From Armatimonadota bacterium (GTDB taxonomy: Bacteria > Sysuimicrobiota > Sysuimicrobiia > Sysuimicrobiales > Sysuimicrobiaceae): a DNA stretch of 64,000 bases. Shown piece by piece: positions 45,887-55,105 of this stretch (positions within the stretch are counted from its first letter, which is position 1; each line of letters starts with the position of its first letter). Under the pieces are notes generated by a model, which did not search any database, was not told where the DNA came from, and saw only the letters and a program-made list of their open reading frames with translations. The stretch spans positions 172,733 through 236,732 of the forward strand of contig JAVKGW010000004.1 of the NCBI GenBank assembly GCA_031460175.1, read 5' to 3'. A program made the translations under genes and the position numbers.

Positions 45887-46663
45887 ATGCGGGCCTTTCT
45901 CGTCGTGCTCATGGCGGTGCTAGCCTCGGGTCCCGTGCAGTGGGTGCGGATCGGGAGCGTGGAGGTCGGGGTTTTGACGGACCGGGCCCGGTACGGGCAG
46001 GGCGAGCCCGTACGGATGGAGCTCCGGGTACACAACCGCGGATTTCGGCCCGTGACGTTCGAGTTCAGCACAACCCAGCGGTATGACTTCCGGGTCCTGA
46101 GGCCGGACGGAACCGTGGTCTGGCAGTGGTCCCACGACCGGGTATTCGCCCAGGTCCTCGGCACCCTGGTGCTGCAGCCCGGAGAAGTCCGCATCGAACG
46201 GGAAACGTGGACGCAGGTGGACAACGAGGGCCGACCCGTGCCCCCGGGCCGGTACGTGGTGGAAGGCCTCTTCCCTCCCCGTCCCTTCCCCGGAGGGACG
46301 CCGCCGGGAGCCGTGACACCGCGGGTCACCATCGAGATCGTCCCCTCCGGCCTGCGGGGCGGGGGGCTCGTCCCAGGCCCGCCAGAACCCTTCCGGAAGG
46401 TGTTCGTACCGGGGATGATCCGCGTGCGGTTCTTCCCGTGGGCAACCGCGGAGCAGATCGAGCGGCTGCTTCGGGATCAGGACCTCCGGGTGGCCTCCGT
46501 GGAACCGGACGGTCGAACCTACGTGGTGCGGGTCTTGGAGCCGTATCAGGTCGCGGAGAAGGTCGCGGCCCTAAACCGGGCGGCCATCGTGGAGTGGGCG
46601 GTGCCCCACTACGTGCTCGTGCCCCGTCGGGACTTCCCGGACCGGAGGCCGCCCGGGCCCTAG
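45887..46663 (+). CDS. Secreted BsuPI-domain protein fused to a subtilase-prodomain-like domain
   Basis: 258 residues. Signal-like start (MRAFLVVLMAVLASG), then a BsuPI-type intracellular-proteinase-inhibitor domain at about 25-150 (RMELRVHNRGFRPVTFEFSTTQRYDFRVLRPDG, PPGRYVVEGLF). Residues ~170-250 resemble the fervidolysin/I9-like propeptide of subtilases: VPGMIRVRFFPWATAEQIERLL and AIVEWAVPHYVLVPR, comparable with VPGEILVRYRAESAIARLAAV and EVVYADYNYRVRR in the subtilase at 57926. Prodomains inhibit their protease. A double-headed inhibitor is inferred. GGGAGG supports ATG 45887. Stop overlaps the yraN stop by 4 bp. Confidence 0.7.
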   Translation: MRAFLVVLMAVLASGPVQWVRIGSVEVGVLTDRARYGQGEPVRMELRVHNRGFRPVTFEFSTTQRYDFRVLRPDGTVVWQWSHDRVFAQVLGTLVLQPGEVRIERETWTQVDNEGRPVPPGRYVVEGLFPPRPFPGGTPPGAVTPRVTIEIVPSGLRGGGLVPGPPEPFRKVFVPGMIRVRFFPWATAEQIERLLRDQDLRVASVEPDGRTYVVRVLEPYQVAEKVAALNRAAIVEWAVPHYVLVPRRDFPDRRPPGP

Positions 46664-47022
46664 AGGCGGAAGGCATCCTGCAGGACTTCTACCTGCACGG
46701 GATGCCCTTCGGGGTCCAGGTGCACCGCCACCACATCGAACCGGCAGGGACAATTCCCCAACCCCCTCCCCTGCAGGTAGGCGAGGGCAAGCCGGCCAAC
46801 CTGCCTCTGCTTGCGGGGTGTGACCGCCTCGAAGGGATGTCCCAGGACCGTCCCGGACCGGGCCTTGACCTCCACGAACACCACGACCCCCTCCTTCTCG
46901 CACACCAGATCCAGCTCCCCGAAGGGGAACCGGACGTTCCGGTCGAGGATGCGGTACCCTGCCCGCCGCAGGACCTCCGCCGCGGCCTCCTCCGCTCGTG
47001 AGCCGATCCGCCTCCGGTTCAT
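46660..47022 (-). CDS. yraN: YraN/UPF0102 family endonuclease-like protein
   Basis: 120 residues of the UPF0102 family with a PD-(D/E)xK nuclease-type fold: GSRAEEAAAEVLRRAGYRILDRNVR near 7-31, then FGELDLVCEKEGVVVFVEVKARSG with the Glu, Asp and ExK residues. Physiological role unclear, possibly DNA processing. Last cistron of the trmD-rplS-lepB-rnhB run, as in many bacteria. Confidence 0.9.
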   Translation of the reverse strand: MNRRRIGSRAEEAAAEVLRRAGYRILDRNVRFPFGELDLVCEKEGVVVFVEVKARSGTVLGHPFEAVTPRKQRQVGRLALAYLQGRGLGNCPCRFDVVAVHLDPEGHPVQVEVLQDAFRL

Positions 47023-47062
47023 CCCGGGGATCGAACGGGGCAAGGCGGGAATTTTACGCGCC

Positions 47063-47635
47063 TTACCCCCGGAGAGGGCGGAAGGACCGCCGATGGGCGG
47101 GACAGGGACCCAGGCGTGCGAGGGCCTGGAGGTGCTCACGGGTGGGGTATCCCTTGTGCCGGGCGAACCCGTAACCGGGGTAGCGGGCGTCCAGGTCCAC
47201 CATGATGCGATCCCGCTCCACCTTGGCCAGGATGCTGGCCGCGGCGATGAGGGCCACCCGGGCGTCCCCATCCACCACGGGCCGCTGGGGCAGCTCCAGG
47301 GGGATCCGCCAGGGTCCGTCCACGAGCACGAGGTGAGGGGGTTCGGGGAGGGCAGCCACCGCCCGGAGCTGAGCCAGGCGGGCCGCGGCCCGGATGTTGA
47401 GCGCATCGATCTCCTCCACGGTGGCCACGCCCACGGCCCAGGCCACCGCTTCCTCCCGGATCCGCGCCGCCAGAGCCTCCCGGCGGTCGGCGGAGAGCCG
47501 CTTGCTGTCCTGAAGCCCCGGAATCCGGAGGGGACGATCCCCCAGGACCGCGGCGGCCACCACGGGACCTGCCAGCGGCCCACAACCCGCCTCGTCCACA
47601 CCCGCGATGAGCCTGTATCCCTGGCGGCGGAGCAT
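47063..47635 (-). CDS. rnhB: Ribonuclease HII
   Basis: Removes ribonucleotides from RNA-DNA hybrids during replication. 190 residues: [21 protein letters not shown] near 10-30 has the first catalytic Asp-Glu (the usual DEAGRG is DEAGCG here), DSKRLS follows, [22 protein letters not shown] holds the later acids and [14 protein letters not shown] is the family signature. ATG 47635 is preceded by GGAG. The Arg-to-Cys change in DEAGRG is unusual but not obviously inactivating. Confidence 0.92.
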   Translation of the reverse strand: MLRRQGYRLIAGVDEAGCGPLAGPVVAAAVLGDRPLRIPGLQDSKRLSADRREALAARIREEAVAWAVGVATVEEIDALNIRAAARLAQLRAVAALPEPPHLVLVDGPWRIPLELPQRPVVDGDARVALIAAASILAKVERDRIMVDLDARYPGYGFARHKGYPTREHLQALARLGPCPAHRRSFRPLRG

Positions 47636-47661
47636 CCGCTCCAGCCGCCCGAGGTCCCGGG

Positions 47662-48300
47662 TCAGCGCACGAGGCCGATGCGATGCGGCGGCCAGTAGAT
47701 CACCAGCGCCCGGCCCACCACGTTCCGCACGGGCACGAGGCCGAAGAACCGGCTGTCCTCGCTGTTGCACCGGTTGTCCCCCAGCACGAAGAGGTGCCCC
47801 TCGGTCACCGTCTTGGGCCCGTAACTCTGGGCGCAGGTCTGGTCCCCGTTGGGGGGAGTGAGCTCGGGGTGGGGCTTCCCGTTCACGTACACCACCCCCC
47901 GCCGCAGTTCCACCCGATCGCCCGCCACGCCCACCACCCGCTTCACGAAGTCCTTCCCGGGGTTGAGGGGATACCGGAAGACGATCACGTCCCCCCGCCG
48001 GATGGGGGCGAGGCGGTAGTAGAACTTCGCCACCAGAATCCGATCGCCGATCTGGAGGGTGGGCTCCATGGAGCCCGAGGGGATGAAGAAGGCCTGGACC
48101 ACGAAGGTGATGATGAAGAAGGCGAGGACCACCGCGAACAGGGCCGCGTCCAGGGTTTCGAGGATCGCGCGGCGCAGGGTTTGGGGGAAGAGGACGAGAT
48201 CCCGGAGCGCGAGCCGCAACACCATCAGGACCGCGGCCACGAGGAGGATCAGAACCGGAATGCTCATCTCATTGCGGAGCAGGGCCAGGTGCACGGCCAC
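47662..48300 (-). CDS. lepB: Signal peptidase I
   Basis: Membrane serine protease that cleaves signal peptides. 212 residues from GTG 48300 (ATG 48267 is an alternative). Two hydrophobic stretches at the N-terminus, then [18 protein letters not shown] (catalytic Ser), [28 protein letters not shown] (catalytic Lys) and [15 protein letters not shown]. The sequence is longer at the N-terminus than the simplest Gram-positive SipS enzymes. Confidence 0.94.
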   Translation of the reverse strand: MAVHLALLRNEMSIPVLILLVAAVLMVLRLALRDLVLFPQTLRRAILETLDAALFAVVLAFFIITFVVQAFFIPSGSMEPTLQIGDRILVAKFYYRLAPIRRGDVIVFRYPLNPGKDFVKRVVGVAGDRVELRRGVVYVNGKPHPELTPPNGDQTCAQSYGPKTVTEGHLFVLGDNRCNSEDSRFFGLVPVRNVVGRALVIYWPPHRIGLVR

Positions 48301-48306
48301 CCCACG

Positions 48307-48648
48307 CTACCGCTTCTCCTTGATGCGGGTCGCCTTCCCCACCTTCTCCCGCAGGTAGTACAGCTTGGCCCGGCGAACCTGCCCGCGGCGCACCACCTCG
48401 ATGCGCACGATGTTGGGGGAGTGTAAGGGGAAGATGCGCTCCACGCCCACGCCGTGGGAGACCCGGCGCACCGTGAAGGTCTCCCGCAATCCCCCGCCCC
48501 GGCGGGCGATCACCACCCCCTCGAACACCTGAACCCGTTCCCGGCCGCCCTCCCGCACCCGGGTATGCACGCGGACGGTGTCGCCCGGCCAGAACTCCGG
48601 AATCTCCGGCTTCAGGTGAGGCTGCTCCACGAGATGGATCTTGTCCAT
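48307..48648 (-). CDS. rplS: 50S ribosomal protein L19
   Basis: 113 residues, beginning [23 protein letters not shown]. Typical L19 motifs: [57 protein letters not shown] and [17 protein letters not shown]. Sits at the 30S-50S interface. GGAGGAAG is 6 bp before ATG 48648. Follows trmD by 26 bp. Confidence 0.96.
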   Translation of the reverse strand: MDKIHLVEQPHLKPEIPEFWPGDTVRVHTRVREGGRERVQVFEGVVIARRGGGLRETFTVRRVSHGVGVERIFPLHSPNIVRIEVVRRGQVRRAKLYYLREKVGKATRIKEKR

Positions 48649-48674
48649 GGCCGCTTCCTCCGCAATCTTCTCGA

Positions 48675-49418
48675 TTATACCCGGATCCCCAGTTCCTCCT
48701 CGATCTCCCGGAGGAGCGCCCGGTCCTCGGGTCCCAGTTCCGCGGTGCGCAGCAGGTCCGGCCGGCGCAGCAGGGTACGTCGGAGGGCCTCCTTCCGCCG
48801 CCACCGGGCGATGGCCGCGTGGTTGCCCTTCAGCAGCACCTCCGGCACCCGCATCCCCCGGAACTCCGCGGGCCGGGTGTAGTGGGGGTGGTCCAGGATC
48901 CCCGTCATGAAGGACTCCTCCCGCACGGACCCCTCGTCTCCCACCACTCCCGGCACGAGCCGCGCGGTGGCATCCACGATGACCATGGCCGCCAGCTCCC
49001 CGCCCGTGAGCACGTAGTCGCCGATGGACACCTCCTCCGCGGGGAGCCCCACCACCACCCGCTCGTCCACGCCCTCGTACCGGCCGCACAGGATCACCAG
49101 GTGCGGCTCCCGGCTCAGCTCCTGCGCCATCCGCTGGTCGAAGCGCCGGCCCTGCGGGGAGGTGAGGAGGACGCGGCCGCGTCCCCCCGCAGCCCGCTCG
49201 ATGGCCTCCACCGCGGCGAAGAAGGGCTCGGGCTTCATCACCATTCCCGGCCCGCCCCCGTAAGGGTAGTCGTCCACGGTGCGGTGCCGATCCGAGGCGA
49301 AGTCCCGGAGGTTCCACACCTCGATCCGCACCCGTCCCCGCTCCTGGGCCCGCCCCAGGACTCCCACCCGGAGGGGCAGGAAAATTTCGGGAAAGATGGT
49401 GACGATGTCCACCCGCAT
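48675..49418 (-). CDS. trmD: tRNA (guanine-37-N1)-methyltransferase
   Basis: SPOUT enzyme that methylates G37 of tRNAs reading CNN and CGG codons, preventing frameshifts. 247 residues: [11 protein letters not shown] at the start, [46 protein letters not shown] and the C-terminal [29 protein letters not shown]. rimM lies 2 bp upstream, the conserved rpsP-rimM-trmD-rplS order. Confidence 0.96.
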   Translation of the reverse strand: MRVDIVTIFPEIFLPLRVGVLGRAQERGRVRIEVWNLRDFASDRHRTVDDYPYGGGPGMVMKPEPFFAAVEAIERAAGGRGRVLLTSPQGRRFDQRMAQELSREPHLVILCGRYEGVDERVVVGLPAEEVSIGDYVLTGGELAAMVIVDATARLVPGVVGDEGSVREESFMTGILDHPHYTRPAEFRGMRVPEVLLKGNHAAIARWRRKEALRRTLLRRPDLLRTAELGPEDRALLREIEEELGIRV

Positions 49419-49420
49419 CT

Positions 49421-49921
49421 TCAGTCCACCAGCCCCGGCAGGAGCCGCACCACCATGCAACGCGCCTCCAGGTTCACCTCCCGGACGACCTCCTCGATGG
49501 CGGGCAGGAGGATCTCCCGATTCCCCGCCACCACGTACACGTCGTTGGCGCCCGTGCGGAGGACCTCCCGCACCCATCCCAGGACCTCCCCATCCTCGGT
49601 CCGCACCTCCAGGCCCAGGATGTCCGCCACGTAGTACGTCCCTTCCGGGAGGGGGGTTGCCTCCTCCCCGGGAATGCGCAGCTCCCGGCCCCGGAGGGCC
49701 TCCGCGGCCTCCCGGTCCTCCACGCCCCGGAGCTTCACCAAGAAGAACCGGCCATGCGGCCGGACGGATTCCACCTCGTAGGGCACCTCGCCCTCCGGCC
49801 CCGCCACGAGGACCCGCCGCAGGGCCTGGAATCGATCCGGGAAGTCCGTGTCGGGCAACACCCGGACCTCCCCCCGGAGGCCGTGGGGGCGGGTGATGGT
49901 ACCGATGCGCAGGGTTCGCAT
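49421..49921 (-). CDS. rimM: 16S rRNA processing protein RimM
   Basis: 30S assembly factor that binds S19. 166 residues: [27 protein letters not shown] at 5-31 and a C-terminal PRC-barrel with [24 protein letters not shown] and [27 protein letters not shown]. Full length and in its usual place before trmD. Confidence 0.95.
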   Translation of the reverse strand: MRTLRIGTITRPHGLRGEVRVLPDTDFPDRFQALRRVLVAGPEGEVPYEVESVRPHGRFFLVKLRGVEDREAAEALRGRELRIPGEEATPLPEGTYYVADILGLEVRTEDGEVLGWVREVLRTGANDVYVVAGNREILLPAIEEVVREVNLEARCMVVRLLPGLVD

Positions 49922-49925
49922 CCCG

Positions 49926-50330
49926 TCACAGGCGGATCTCCATCACGATGCCGTCCTTCACGAGGATCTCCGCCCGGCCCAGCTTGTGGAAGAGGTTGTC
50001 GCCCACCCGGACCTCCACCTGGGCGTCCACCGTGGTCTGAGGGAACTCCGTGTTGAGCTCCAGCCGCTCCGCCTCCCGCAGCCGCTCCAGGAGCTCCGCC
50101 CGCAGGGCCTCCTGGCGGGACCGCTCCACCTCCAGCTGCTGCCGCACCACCCGATTCTGGGGCGTGATCTGCCGCTCCAGCTCCAGGCGGCGGATCTGGG
50201 AGTCGATGCGGGCGATGAGGTCCTCCACGCCCCGGAGGGCCTCTTGCAGATCCCGCTTGTAATTCTCCTTGAAGGTCTCCGTGACAATGGCCTTCACCAC
50301 CACGGGTCGGATCAGGGTAATGGAGTTCAT
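49926..50330 (-). CDS. ylqD: YlqD family protein
   Basis: 134 residues. N-terminal VVKAIVTETFKENYKRDLQEAL, a long central coiled coil (about 40-95) and a small C-terminal beta part (VEVRVGDNLFHKLGRAEILVKDGIVMEI). Found in Gram-positive genomes between khpA and rimM, as here, but its function is not known; the neighbourhood suggests ribosome biogenesis. Overlaps khpA by 4 bp. Confidence 0.85.
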   Translation of the reverse strand: MNSITLIRPVVVKAIVTETFKENYKRDLQEALRGVEDLIARIDSQIRRLELERQITPQNRVVRQQLEVERSRQEALRAELLERLREAERLELNTEFPQTTVDAQVEVRVGDNLFHKLGRAEILVKDGIVMEIRL

Positions 50331-50596
50331 GGCCGGTTCTCCTCCGCGATCTCCACCTGTACGCCTCCTGCCCCGCGGGCGGCCACCCGGGCCAGGGCTC
50401 GCAGGGCCTGGATCACCCGTCCGTTGCGTCCGATGACCTTCCCCCGGTCCTCCGGGGCCACGTGCACCCGGACCACCCTCCCCCCCTCCGTCTGCTCCAC
50501 CCGGACGGCTTCCGGGTGGTCCACCAGTCCCCGCACCACATACTCCACAAGCCCCCGCACATCTCCCCCGGACGGCCTCGTGGGCGCTGTCGCCAT
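50327..50596 (-). CDS. khpA: KH-domain RNA-binding protein KhpA (YlqC)
   Basis: 89 residues forming one KH domain: GLVEYVVRGLVDHPEAVRVEQ then HVAPEDRGKVIGRNGRVIQALRAL, with the GxxG loop GRNG. KhpA pairs with KhpB (Jag) in RNA binding and cell-wall growth control. ATG 50596 is 2 bp after the rpsP stop. Upstream in-frame sequence overlaps rpsP and is not included. Confidence 0.92.
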   Translation of the reverse strand: MATAPTRPSGGDVRGLVEYVVRGLVDHPEAVRVEQTEGGRVVRVHVAPEDRGKVIGRNGRVIQALRALARVAARGAGGVQVEIAEENRP

Positions 50597-50598
50597 GG

Positions 50599-50877
50599 CT
50601 AGGACGCCTTGCGGCGCTTCTGCTCCTGCCAGAGGCGCCAGACCCCCGCCTTCTCCAGCAACACCCGGGCCGCGTCCGAGGGCTGGGCCCCCTTGGAGAG
50701 CCACTCCAGGGCCTTCTCCGTGCTCACGTGGATGGTGCTGGGCTCCGTGCGGGGGTTGTAGTAGCCGATGGCCTCGATGTACTTGCCGTTGCGGGGTGCG
50801 CGGCTATCGGCCACCACCAGTCGGAAGAACGGCTCGTGTCGCTTGCCCATGCGCATGAGACGGATCTTGACCGCCAC
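50599..50877 (-). CDS. rpsP: 30S ribosomal protein S16
   Basis: 92 residues; [42 protein letters not shown] is diagnostic. GTG start 50877 has GGGAGGGAGAAG directly upstream. Lies 28 bp after ffh and heads the ribosomal part of the operon. Confidence 0.96.
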   Translation of the reverse strand: MAVKIRLMRMGKRHEPFFRLVVADSRAPRNGKYIEAIGYYNPRTEPSTIHVSTEKALEWLSKGAQPSDAARVLLEKAGVWRLWQEQKRRKAS

Positions 50878-50905
50878 CTTCTCCCTCCCGATACGATTTT
50901 TGCCT

Positions 50906-52228
50906 TCAGAACGGCCACTTCCACTTGCCCATGCGGCGGCCCGCGGCCTCCAGCTGCCGGATCATGCGCTTGGTTTCCTCGAACTGCCGGAGGAGCCGGT
51001 TCACGTCCTGCACCGTGGTCCCGCTCCCCCGGGCAATGCGGCGCTTGCGGCTGCCGTTCAGGATGGAGGGGTCGCGCCGCTCCTGAGGGGTCATGGAGTT
51101 GAGGATGGCCTCGAACCGCACCATCTCCCGCTCGTCCAGCTCCTCCCGGAATCCCCGCACCTGCGCGAGCCCCGGGATCATCTCCACCAGACTGCTGAGC
51201 GGCCCCATCTTCCGCACTTCCCGGAGCTGCTGGCGGAAGTCCTCCAGGGTGAACTCCGCCCGCCGGAGCTTGCGCTGCAGCTCCTCCGCCCGCTCTGCGC
51301 TCACGGCCTCCCGGGCCCGCTCGATGAGGGTCAGCACATCCCCCATCCCCAGGATCCGGGAGGCCATGCGGTCGGGGTAGAAGGGTTCCAGGGCCTCGAC
51401 CTTCTCGCCCGTGCCCACGAACAGGATGGGTTTTCCGGTCACGGAGACCACGGAGAGGGCGGCCCCGCCCCGGGCGTCGCCGTCCATCTTCGTGAGGATG
51501 ATCCCGTCGATCCCGATCTGCGCGTTGAACTGCTGGGCCACGGCCAGGGCCTCCTGCCCCGTCATGGCATCCACCACCAGGAGCACGTGATGCGGGTGCG
51601 CCGCCTCCCGCACCCGCCGCAGCTCCTCCATCATCGCCTCGTCCACGTGCAGCCGGCCCGCGGTGTCCACCAGCACCCAGTCGTGTCCTTCCCTGCGGGC
51701 GTGCTCCAGGGCCCCTTGCACCACCTCCACGGGATCCCGGCTCTGCAGGGTGAACACGGGAACTCCCGCGGCCTGACCCACCACCTCCAACTGCTTCACC
51801 GCGGCGGGCCGCTGCAGGTCCGCGGCCACGAGCAGCGGACGACGCCCCTTCCTCCGGAGGTAATTCCCCAGCTTGGCCACCTGCGTGGTCTTGCCGCTTC
51901 CCTGGAGGCCGCAGAGGAGGACCACGGTGGGGGGCCTGGGCGCCGGGCGGAGCTCCCGGTGCTCACCTCCCAGCAGCCCCACGAGCTCCTCGTACACGAT
52001 CTGGATCACCTGCTGGGAGGGATTTAGGTGCTTCCACACCTCCCGGCCCACGGCCTTCTCCCGGACGCGGGCCACGAAATCCCGGGCCACCTGGAAGTGG
52101 ACGTCCGCCTCCAGCAGCGCCCGCCGCACTTCCCGAAGCGCGGCGTCCACATCCTCCGCCCGCAGGACCCCACGGCCGGACACCTTGCGGAAGACCTCCT
52201 GCAGCCGATCCCGCAAGCTCTCAAACAT
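50906..52228 (-). CDS. ffh: Signal recognition particle protein Ffh (SRP54)
   Basis: GTPase that with 4.5S RNA targets ribosomes to the membrane. 440 residues: N domain, G domain with [14 protein letters not shown] near 108-121, [20 protein letters not shown], and a Met-rich M domain from about 300 with [23 protein letters not shown] for SRP RNA. Overlaps the methyltransferase gene by 8 bp. No SRP RNA gene is seen here. Confidence 0.96.
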   Translation of the reverse strand: MFESLRDRLQEVFRKVSGRGVLRAEDVDAALREVRRALLEADVHFQVARDFVARVREKAVGREVWKHLNPSQQVIQIVYEELVGLLGGEHRELRPAPRPPTVVLLCGLQGSGKTTQVAKLGNYLRRKGRRPLLVAADLQRPAAVKQLEVVGQAAGVPVFTLQSRDPVEVVQGALEHARREGHDWVLVDTAGRLHVDEAMMEELRRVREAAHPHHVLLVVDAMTGQEALAVAQQFNAQIGIDGIILTKMDGDARGGAALSVVSVTGKPILFVGTGEKVEALEPFYPDRMASRILGMGDVLTLIERAREAVSAERAEELQRKLRRAEFTLEDFRQQLREVRKMGPLSSLVEMIPGLAQVRGFREELDEREMVRFEAILNSMTPQERRDPSILNGSRKRRIARGSGTTVQDVNRLLRQFEETKRMIRQLEAAGRRMGKWKWPF

Positions 52229-52832
52229 CCCTGCCCTCCCGCACGGCCCGGTACACCCGGTACCCGCCGCCCCGTTCCACCTCCGCCACGTTCCCAAACA
52301 CCTGCCCGATGAGGCGGCCGAGGGTGCGGGCGCCCTGCGCGGTGCGGGCCACGAGGTAGAACCGTCCGCCCGGCCTCAGGTGTGTCCGGGCTCCCTCGAT
52401 GAGGGCCCGGACCACCGTCCGGCCCGCCCGGATGGGCGGGTTCGTGGCGATGAGGTCGAAGGTACGATCCCCCACGGGCTCGTAGAGGTTGCCCCACAGG
52501 ACCTCCACGTTTTGGATGCCGTTGCGCCGGGCGTTCCCGCGGGCAAGGGCCACCGCCCGCTCGTTGATGTCCACCAGGATCGCGTGGCCCTGAGGTGCCT
52601 GAGCCGCCGCCACGAGGCCCACCACCCCGTACCCGCATCCCACGTCCAGGATCTCGTCCTCCGGCCGAACCTCCAGGGCCTCCAGCAAAAGCCGCGTTCC
52701 CCGATCCACGGCCCCGTGACTGAACACGCCCCGATCCGTCTCGAACACGAAAAGCCGACCCCCGAACCGGAAGCGCACCTCCCGGGGCTGGGACCGGACC
52801 GCGGGGGCGGGGGCGAAGTAGTGCTCCCTCAC
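52221..52832 (-). CDS. RsmC-like class-I SAM methyltransferase
   Basis: 203 residues of the RsmC/RlmG (COG2813) kind that makes N2-methylguanine. EVRFRFGGRLFVFETDRGVFSHGAVDRGTRLLLEAL leads to ILDVGCGYGVVGLVAA (motif I) and LIATNPPIRAGRTV, with the NPP catalytic loop. Likely substrate is rRNA guanine; DNA or tRNA not excluded. GTG 52832 overlaps the ylxM stop by 4 bp and the gene overlaps ffh by 8 bp, an uncommon insertion between those two genes. Confidence 0.85.
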   Translation of the reverse strand: MREHYFAPAPAVRSQPREVRFRFGGRLFVFETDRGVFSHGAVDRGTRLLLEALEVRPEDEILDVGCGYGVVGLVAAAQAPQGHAILVDINERAVALARGNARRNGIQNVEVLWGNLYEPVGDRTFDLIATNPPIRAGRTVVRALIEGARTHLRPGGRFYLVARTAQGARTLGRLIGQVFGNVAEVERGGGYRVYRAVREGRDV

Positions 52833-53197
52833 AGGAGATCCCTCACCCGCTGGATGCACGCGAGCATCTGCTCCACCCGGGGGCTTCCCTCCAGGGCCCG
52901 CACCTCCTCTTCCAGGCGATCCAGCTGCCGCAGGACCTCCACCTTCCGGCGCTCCGAGCTGCGCGCCTGGTGGGCGAGCCCCAAGAGGTCCTCGTACCGG
53001 TACAGTTCCGCGAGGGACCGCCGCAGGCTGTCGTGGATGGCCTGTCGGGTCACCCCGAAGTACTCCGCGATCTCCGCCAGGGACATGTCCTCGTGGAAGT
53101 ACATCCGGACGAGCTGCTGCTGGCGCGGCGTAAGCAGCCGCGCGTACAGGTCGAACAGGCGGATCACGGTGAACCGATCCGCCAGCAAACGCTCCAT
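52829..53197 (-). CDS. ylxM: YlxM family helix-turn-helix protein
   Basis: 122 residues of UPF0122. A sigma-70 region-4-like helix-turn-helix: LLTPRQQQLVRMYFHEDMSLAEIAEYFGVTRQAIHDSLRR at about 21-60, followed by a coiled-coil-like tail. Associated with SRP genes and thought to regulate or assist them. GAGGTGAGGAAGG precedes ATG 53197. Confidence 0.92.
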   Translation of the reverse strand: MERLLADRFTVIRLFDLYARLLTPRQQQLVRMYFHEDMSLAEIAEYFGVTRQAIHDSLRRSLAELYRYEDLLGLAHQARSSERRKVEVLRQLDRLEEEVRALEGSPRVEQMLACIQRVRDLL

Positions 53198-53218
53198 CTC
53201 CCTTCCTCACCTCACACC

Positions 53219-53240
53219 TGTAAAGGGTTTTTCCTTTACA
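53219..53240. repeat. Inverted repeat upstream of ylxM
   Basis: TGTAAAGG - GTTTTT - CCTTTACA, 8-bp arms, 22 bp upstream of the ylxM start in an AT-rich patch. Could be an operator for the ylxM-ffh operon or a transcript hairpin. Confidence 0.5.
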
Positions 53241-53255
53241 AGATAGCACGGGGAT

Positions 53256-53277
53256 CCCGGAGGCTCAAGCCTCCGGG
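53256..53277 (-). terminator. Hairpin at the ftsY stop codon
   Basis: CCCGGAGGCT-TG-AGCCTCCGGG on the minus strand, 10-bp stem; the ftsY TGA begins in the stem end and loop. Followed by ATCCCCGTGCTATCTTG, a poor U-tract. Probably terminates or stabilises the ftsY mRNA. Confidence 0.5.
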
Positions 53278-54179
53278 AGGAGGGCCTCCACGAAGGCCTC
53301 GGGGTCGAAGGGGCTCAGGTCCTCCATGCGCTCGCCCGTGCCCACCAGCTTCACGGGGATGCCCAGTTCCCGCCGGATGGCCAGCACCACGCCCCCCTTG
53401 GCGGAGCTGTCCAGCTTGGCGAGCGCGATCCCGCTCACGCCCACCGCCTCCCGGAAGAGGTGGGCCTGCGCGAGGGCGTTCTGGCCCGTGGTGGCATCCA
53501 GCACCAGCAATGCCTCCACGGTCCCCTCCGGCAGATGCCGGTCCACCATCCTCCGGATCTTCCGCAGCTCCTCCATGAGGTTCACCTTGGTGTGCAGCCG
53601 GCCCGCGGTGTCCACCAGCAGCACGTCGTAGGGCCGGGCCCGCAGGGCCTGGAGGGCGTCGAAGACCACCGCGGCGGGGTCCGATCCCTCCCGGTGCCGC
53701 ACCAGGGGAACCCCGGCGCGCTGGGTCCAGGTCTCCAGCTGGTCGATGGCCGCGGCCCGGAAGGTATCCGCGGCGGCCACCAGGACCCGACGGCCCTCCC
53801 GGACGAGGTGGTGGGCCAACTTGCCCACGGTGGTGGTCTTCCCCGAGCCGTTCACCCCGAGGACGAGCACCACCGCGGGCGGCGGTTCGAGGCGCAGGGG
53901 CTCTGGCTCTCCCAGCTGGTCCAGGAGGATGGCCCGGAGGGCCCGGCGGAGGTCCTGGGGCCGGTGAAGTCCCGCGAGGGCCTGTCGCCGCACCTCCCGG
54001 GTGATCTCCTCCGCGAGATCCGGCCCCACGTCCGCCCTCAGGAGGGCCTCCTCGAGGCCCTCGAAGAAGCGCTCGTCCGGCGGCCCGGTGAGCAGGCTCT
54101 CCAGGTGCTCCGCGAGGGCCTGTCGCGTCCGCCGGAGGCCATCCCGCAACCGCTGCAAGAACCCGACCCGCGTCTCCAT
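53265..54179 (-). CDS. ftsY: Signal recognition particle receptor FtsY
   Basis: Membrane-associated SRP receptor GTPase. 304 residues with NG domains and almost no acidic A domain, the short form common in Gram-positives. [23 protein letters not shown] near 104-126, [33 protein letters not shown] and [17 protein letters not shown]. Located 68 bp before ylxM-ffh, linking both halves of the SRP pathway. Confidence 0.96.
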   Translation of the reverse strand: METRVGFLQRLRDGLRRTRQALAEHLESLLTGPPDERFFEGLEEALLRADVGPDLAEEITREVRRQALAGLHRPQDLRRALRAILLDQLGEPEPLRLEPPPAVVLVLGVNGSGKTTTVGKLAHHLVREGRRVLVAAADTFRAAAIDQLETWTQRAGVPLVRHREGSDPAAVVFDALQALRARPYDVLLVDTAGRLHTKVNLMEELRKIRRMVDRHLPEGTVEALLVLDATTGQNALAQAHLFREAVGVSGIALAKLDSSAKGGVVLAIRRELGIPVKLVGTGERMEDLSPFDPEAFVEALLPEA

Positions 54180-54191
54180 GGCCGCCCGATT

Positions 54192-54815
54192 CTACCACAC
54201 CGCCCCGGGCTCCCCGAACCCGTACACCCCGGGGAAGCGGCGGCTCAGCACCCGCACCAGGAGCGCCGCGGGGAGTCCCACCACGTTCAGGTAGTCTCCC
54301 TCGATGCGCTCTACCAGGGCCGCTCCCCGGCCCTGGATGGCGTATCCCCCTGCCCGGCCTTCCCACTCCCCCGTGGCCACGTACGCCTCCAGCTCCCGCA
54401 TCCCGAACGCCCGGAAGGTGACGTAGGTGATCTCGTGGTGCAGCTCCTCCCACCCGGGGGTCCCCAGGTACAGGCCGGAGATCACCAGATGCGTGCGACC
54501 CGCGAGATCCCGGAGCATCCGCTCCGCCTCGCCTGGGGTCGCGGGCTTCCCGTAGACGCGGCCTTCCAGCACCACGGTGGTGTCCACGCCCAGGACCGGA
54601 CGTCCCCGGGCCTTCGGGAAGACCGACCGGGCCTTCCCCCGGGCGTGCGCCCGCACCATGGCCACGGGGTCCGGCCCGGAATCCTCCTCCTCGTACTGGG
54701 GCGGGATCACCACGAAGGGGATTCCCAGCTGCCGCAGGATGGCCCGGCGCTGGGGCGAGGTGGAGGCCAGCACGATCCGCGGCCTGCGGACGGTAGGGTT
54801 CCGACTGGGGCTCAC
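54192..54815 (-). CDS. maf: Maf family nucleotide pyrophosphatase
   Basis: Hydrolyses non-canonical or pyrimidine nucleoside triphosphates; linked to septum inhibition. 207 residues: IVLASTSPQRRAILRQLGIPF at 14-34, VLGVDTTVVLEGRVYGKP, GGYAIQGRGAALVERIEGDYLNVVGLP. The catalytic-Asp motif is VDTTV where many Maf proteins have ADTVV. GTG 54815 follows a minus-strand TACACT by 8 bp. Confidence 0.92.
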   Translation of the reverse strand: MSPSRNPTVRRPRIVLASTSPQRRAILRQLGIPFVVIPPQYEEEDSGPDPVAMVRAHARGKARSVFPKARGRPVLGVDTTVVLEGRVYGKPATPGEAERMLRDLAGRTHLVISGLYLGTPGWEELHHEITYVTFRAFGMRELEAYVATGEWEGRAGGYAIQGRGAALVERIEGDYLNVVGLPAALLVRVLSRRFPGVYGFGEPGAVW

Positions 54816-54921
54816 GGTTCCCTAGTGTACCGGGTGGAGGGCGTGCGGGGGATTGCAGGAAGGGCGCATCATGGAGAGGGCGGCCTTCATAGCCGAAATC
54901 CCGACGGGAGGAGGTGATGGT

Positions 54922-55095
54922 ATGGCCACGCGAACGGTTGTGAGGGACGCCGCGGCCACCTGCTACCGGGAGCTCCTGCGCATCCAGAAGGAGCTGCAGA
55001 ACCTGGGGGAGTACCCGAGCACCAAGGACGTCGTGAAGCACCTCCAGGCCCTCGTGGAAGCCCTCCAGCGCTTCATGCGGGAGGCGGGAGACTAG
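54922..55095 (+). CDS. 57-residue helical protein of unknown function
   Basis: Not recognised. MATRTVVRDAAATCYRELL then LRIQKELQNLGEYPSTKDV and a final amphipathic helix (VVKHLQALVEALQRFMREAGD): an all-alpha helical hairpin is likely. The case for a real gene is a strong GGAGGAGGTGATGGT site immediately upstream of ATG 54922 and a 28-bp palindrome 11 bp after the stop. It is divergent from maf and convergent with an M48 protease. An earlier in-frame ATG at 54853 lacks a ribosome-binding site. Confidence 0.65.
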   Translation: MATRTVVRDAAATCYRELLRIQKELQNLGEYPSTKDVVKHLQALVEALQRFMREAGD

Positions 55096-55105
55096 TCCTT
55101 CTGGC

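Noticed and set aside
53265..54179. Second ffh gene
   Set aside because: GTPase motifs are SRP-like, but the lack of a Met-rich M domain and the [11 protein letters not shown] motif identify it as ftsY.
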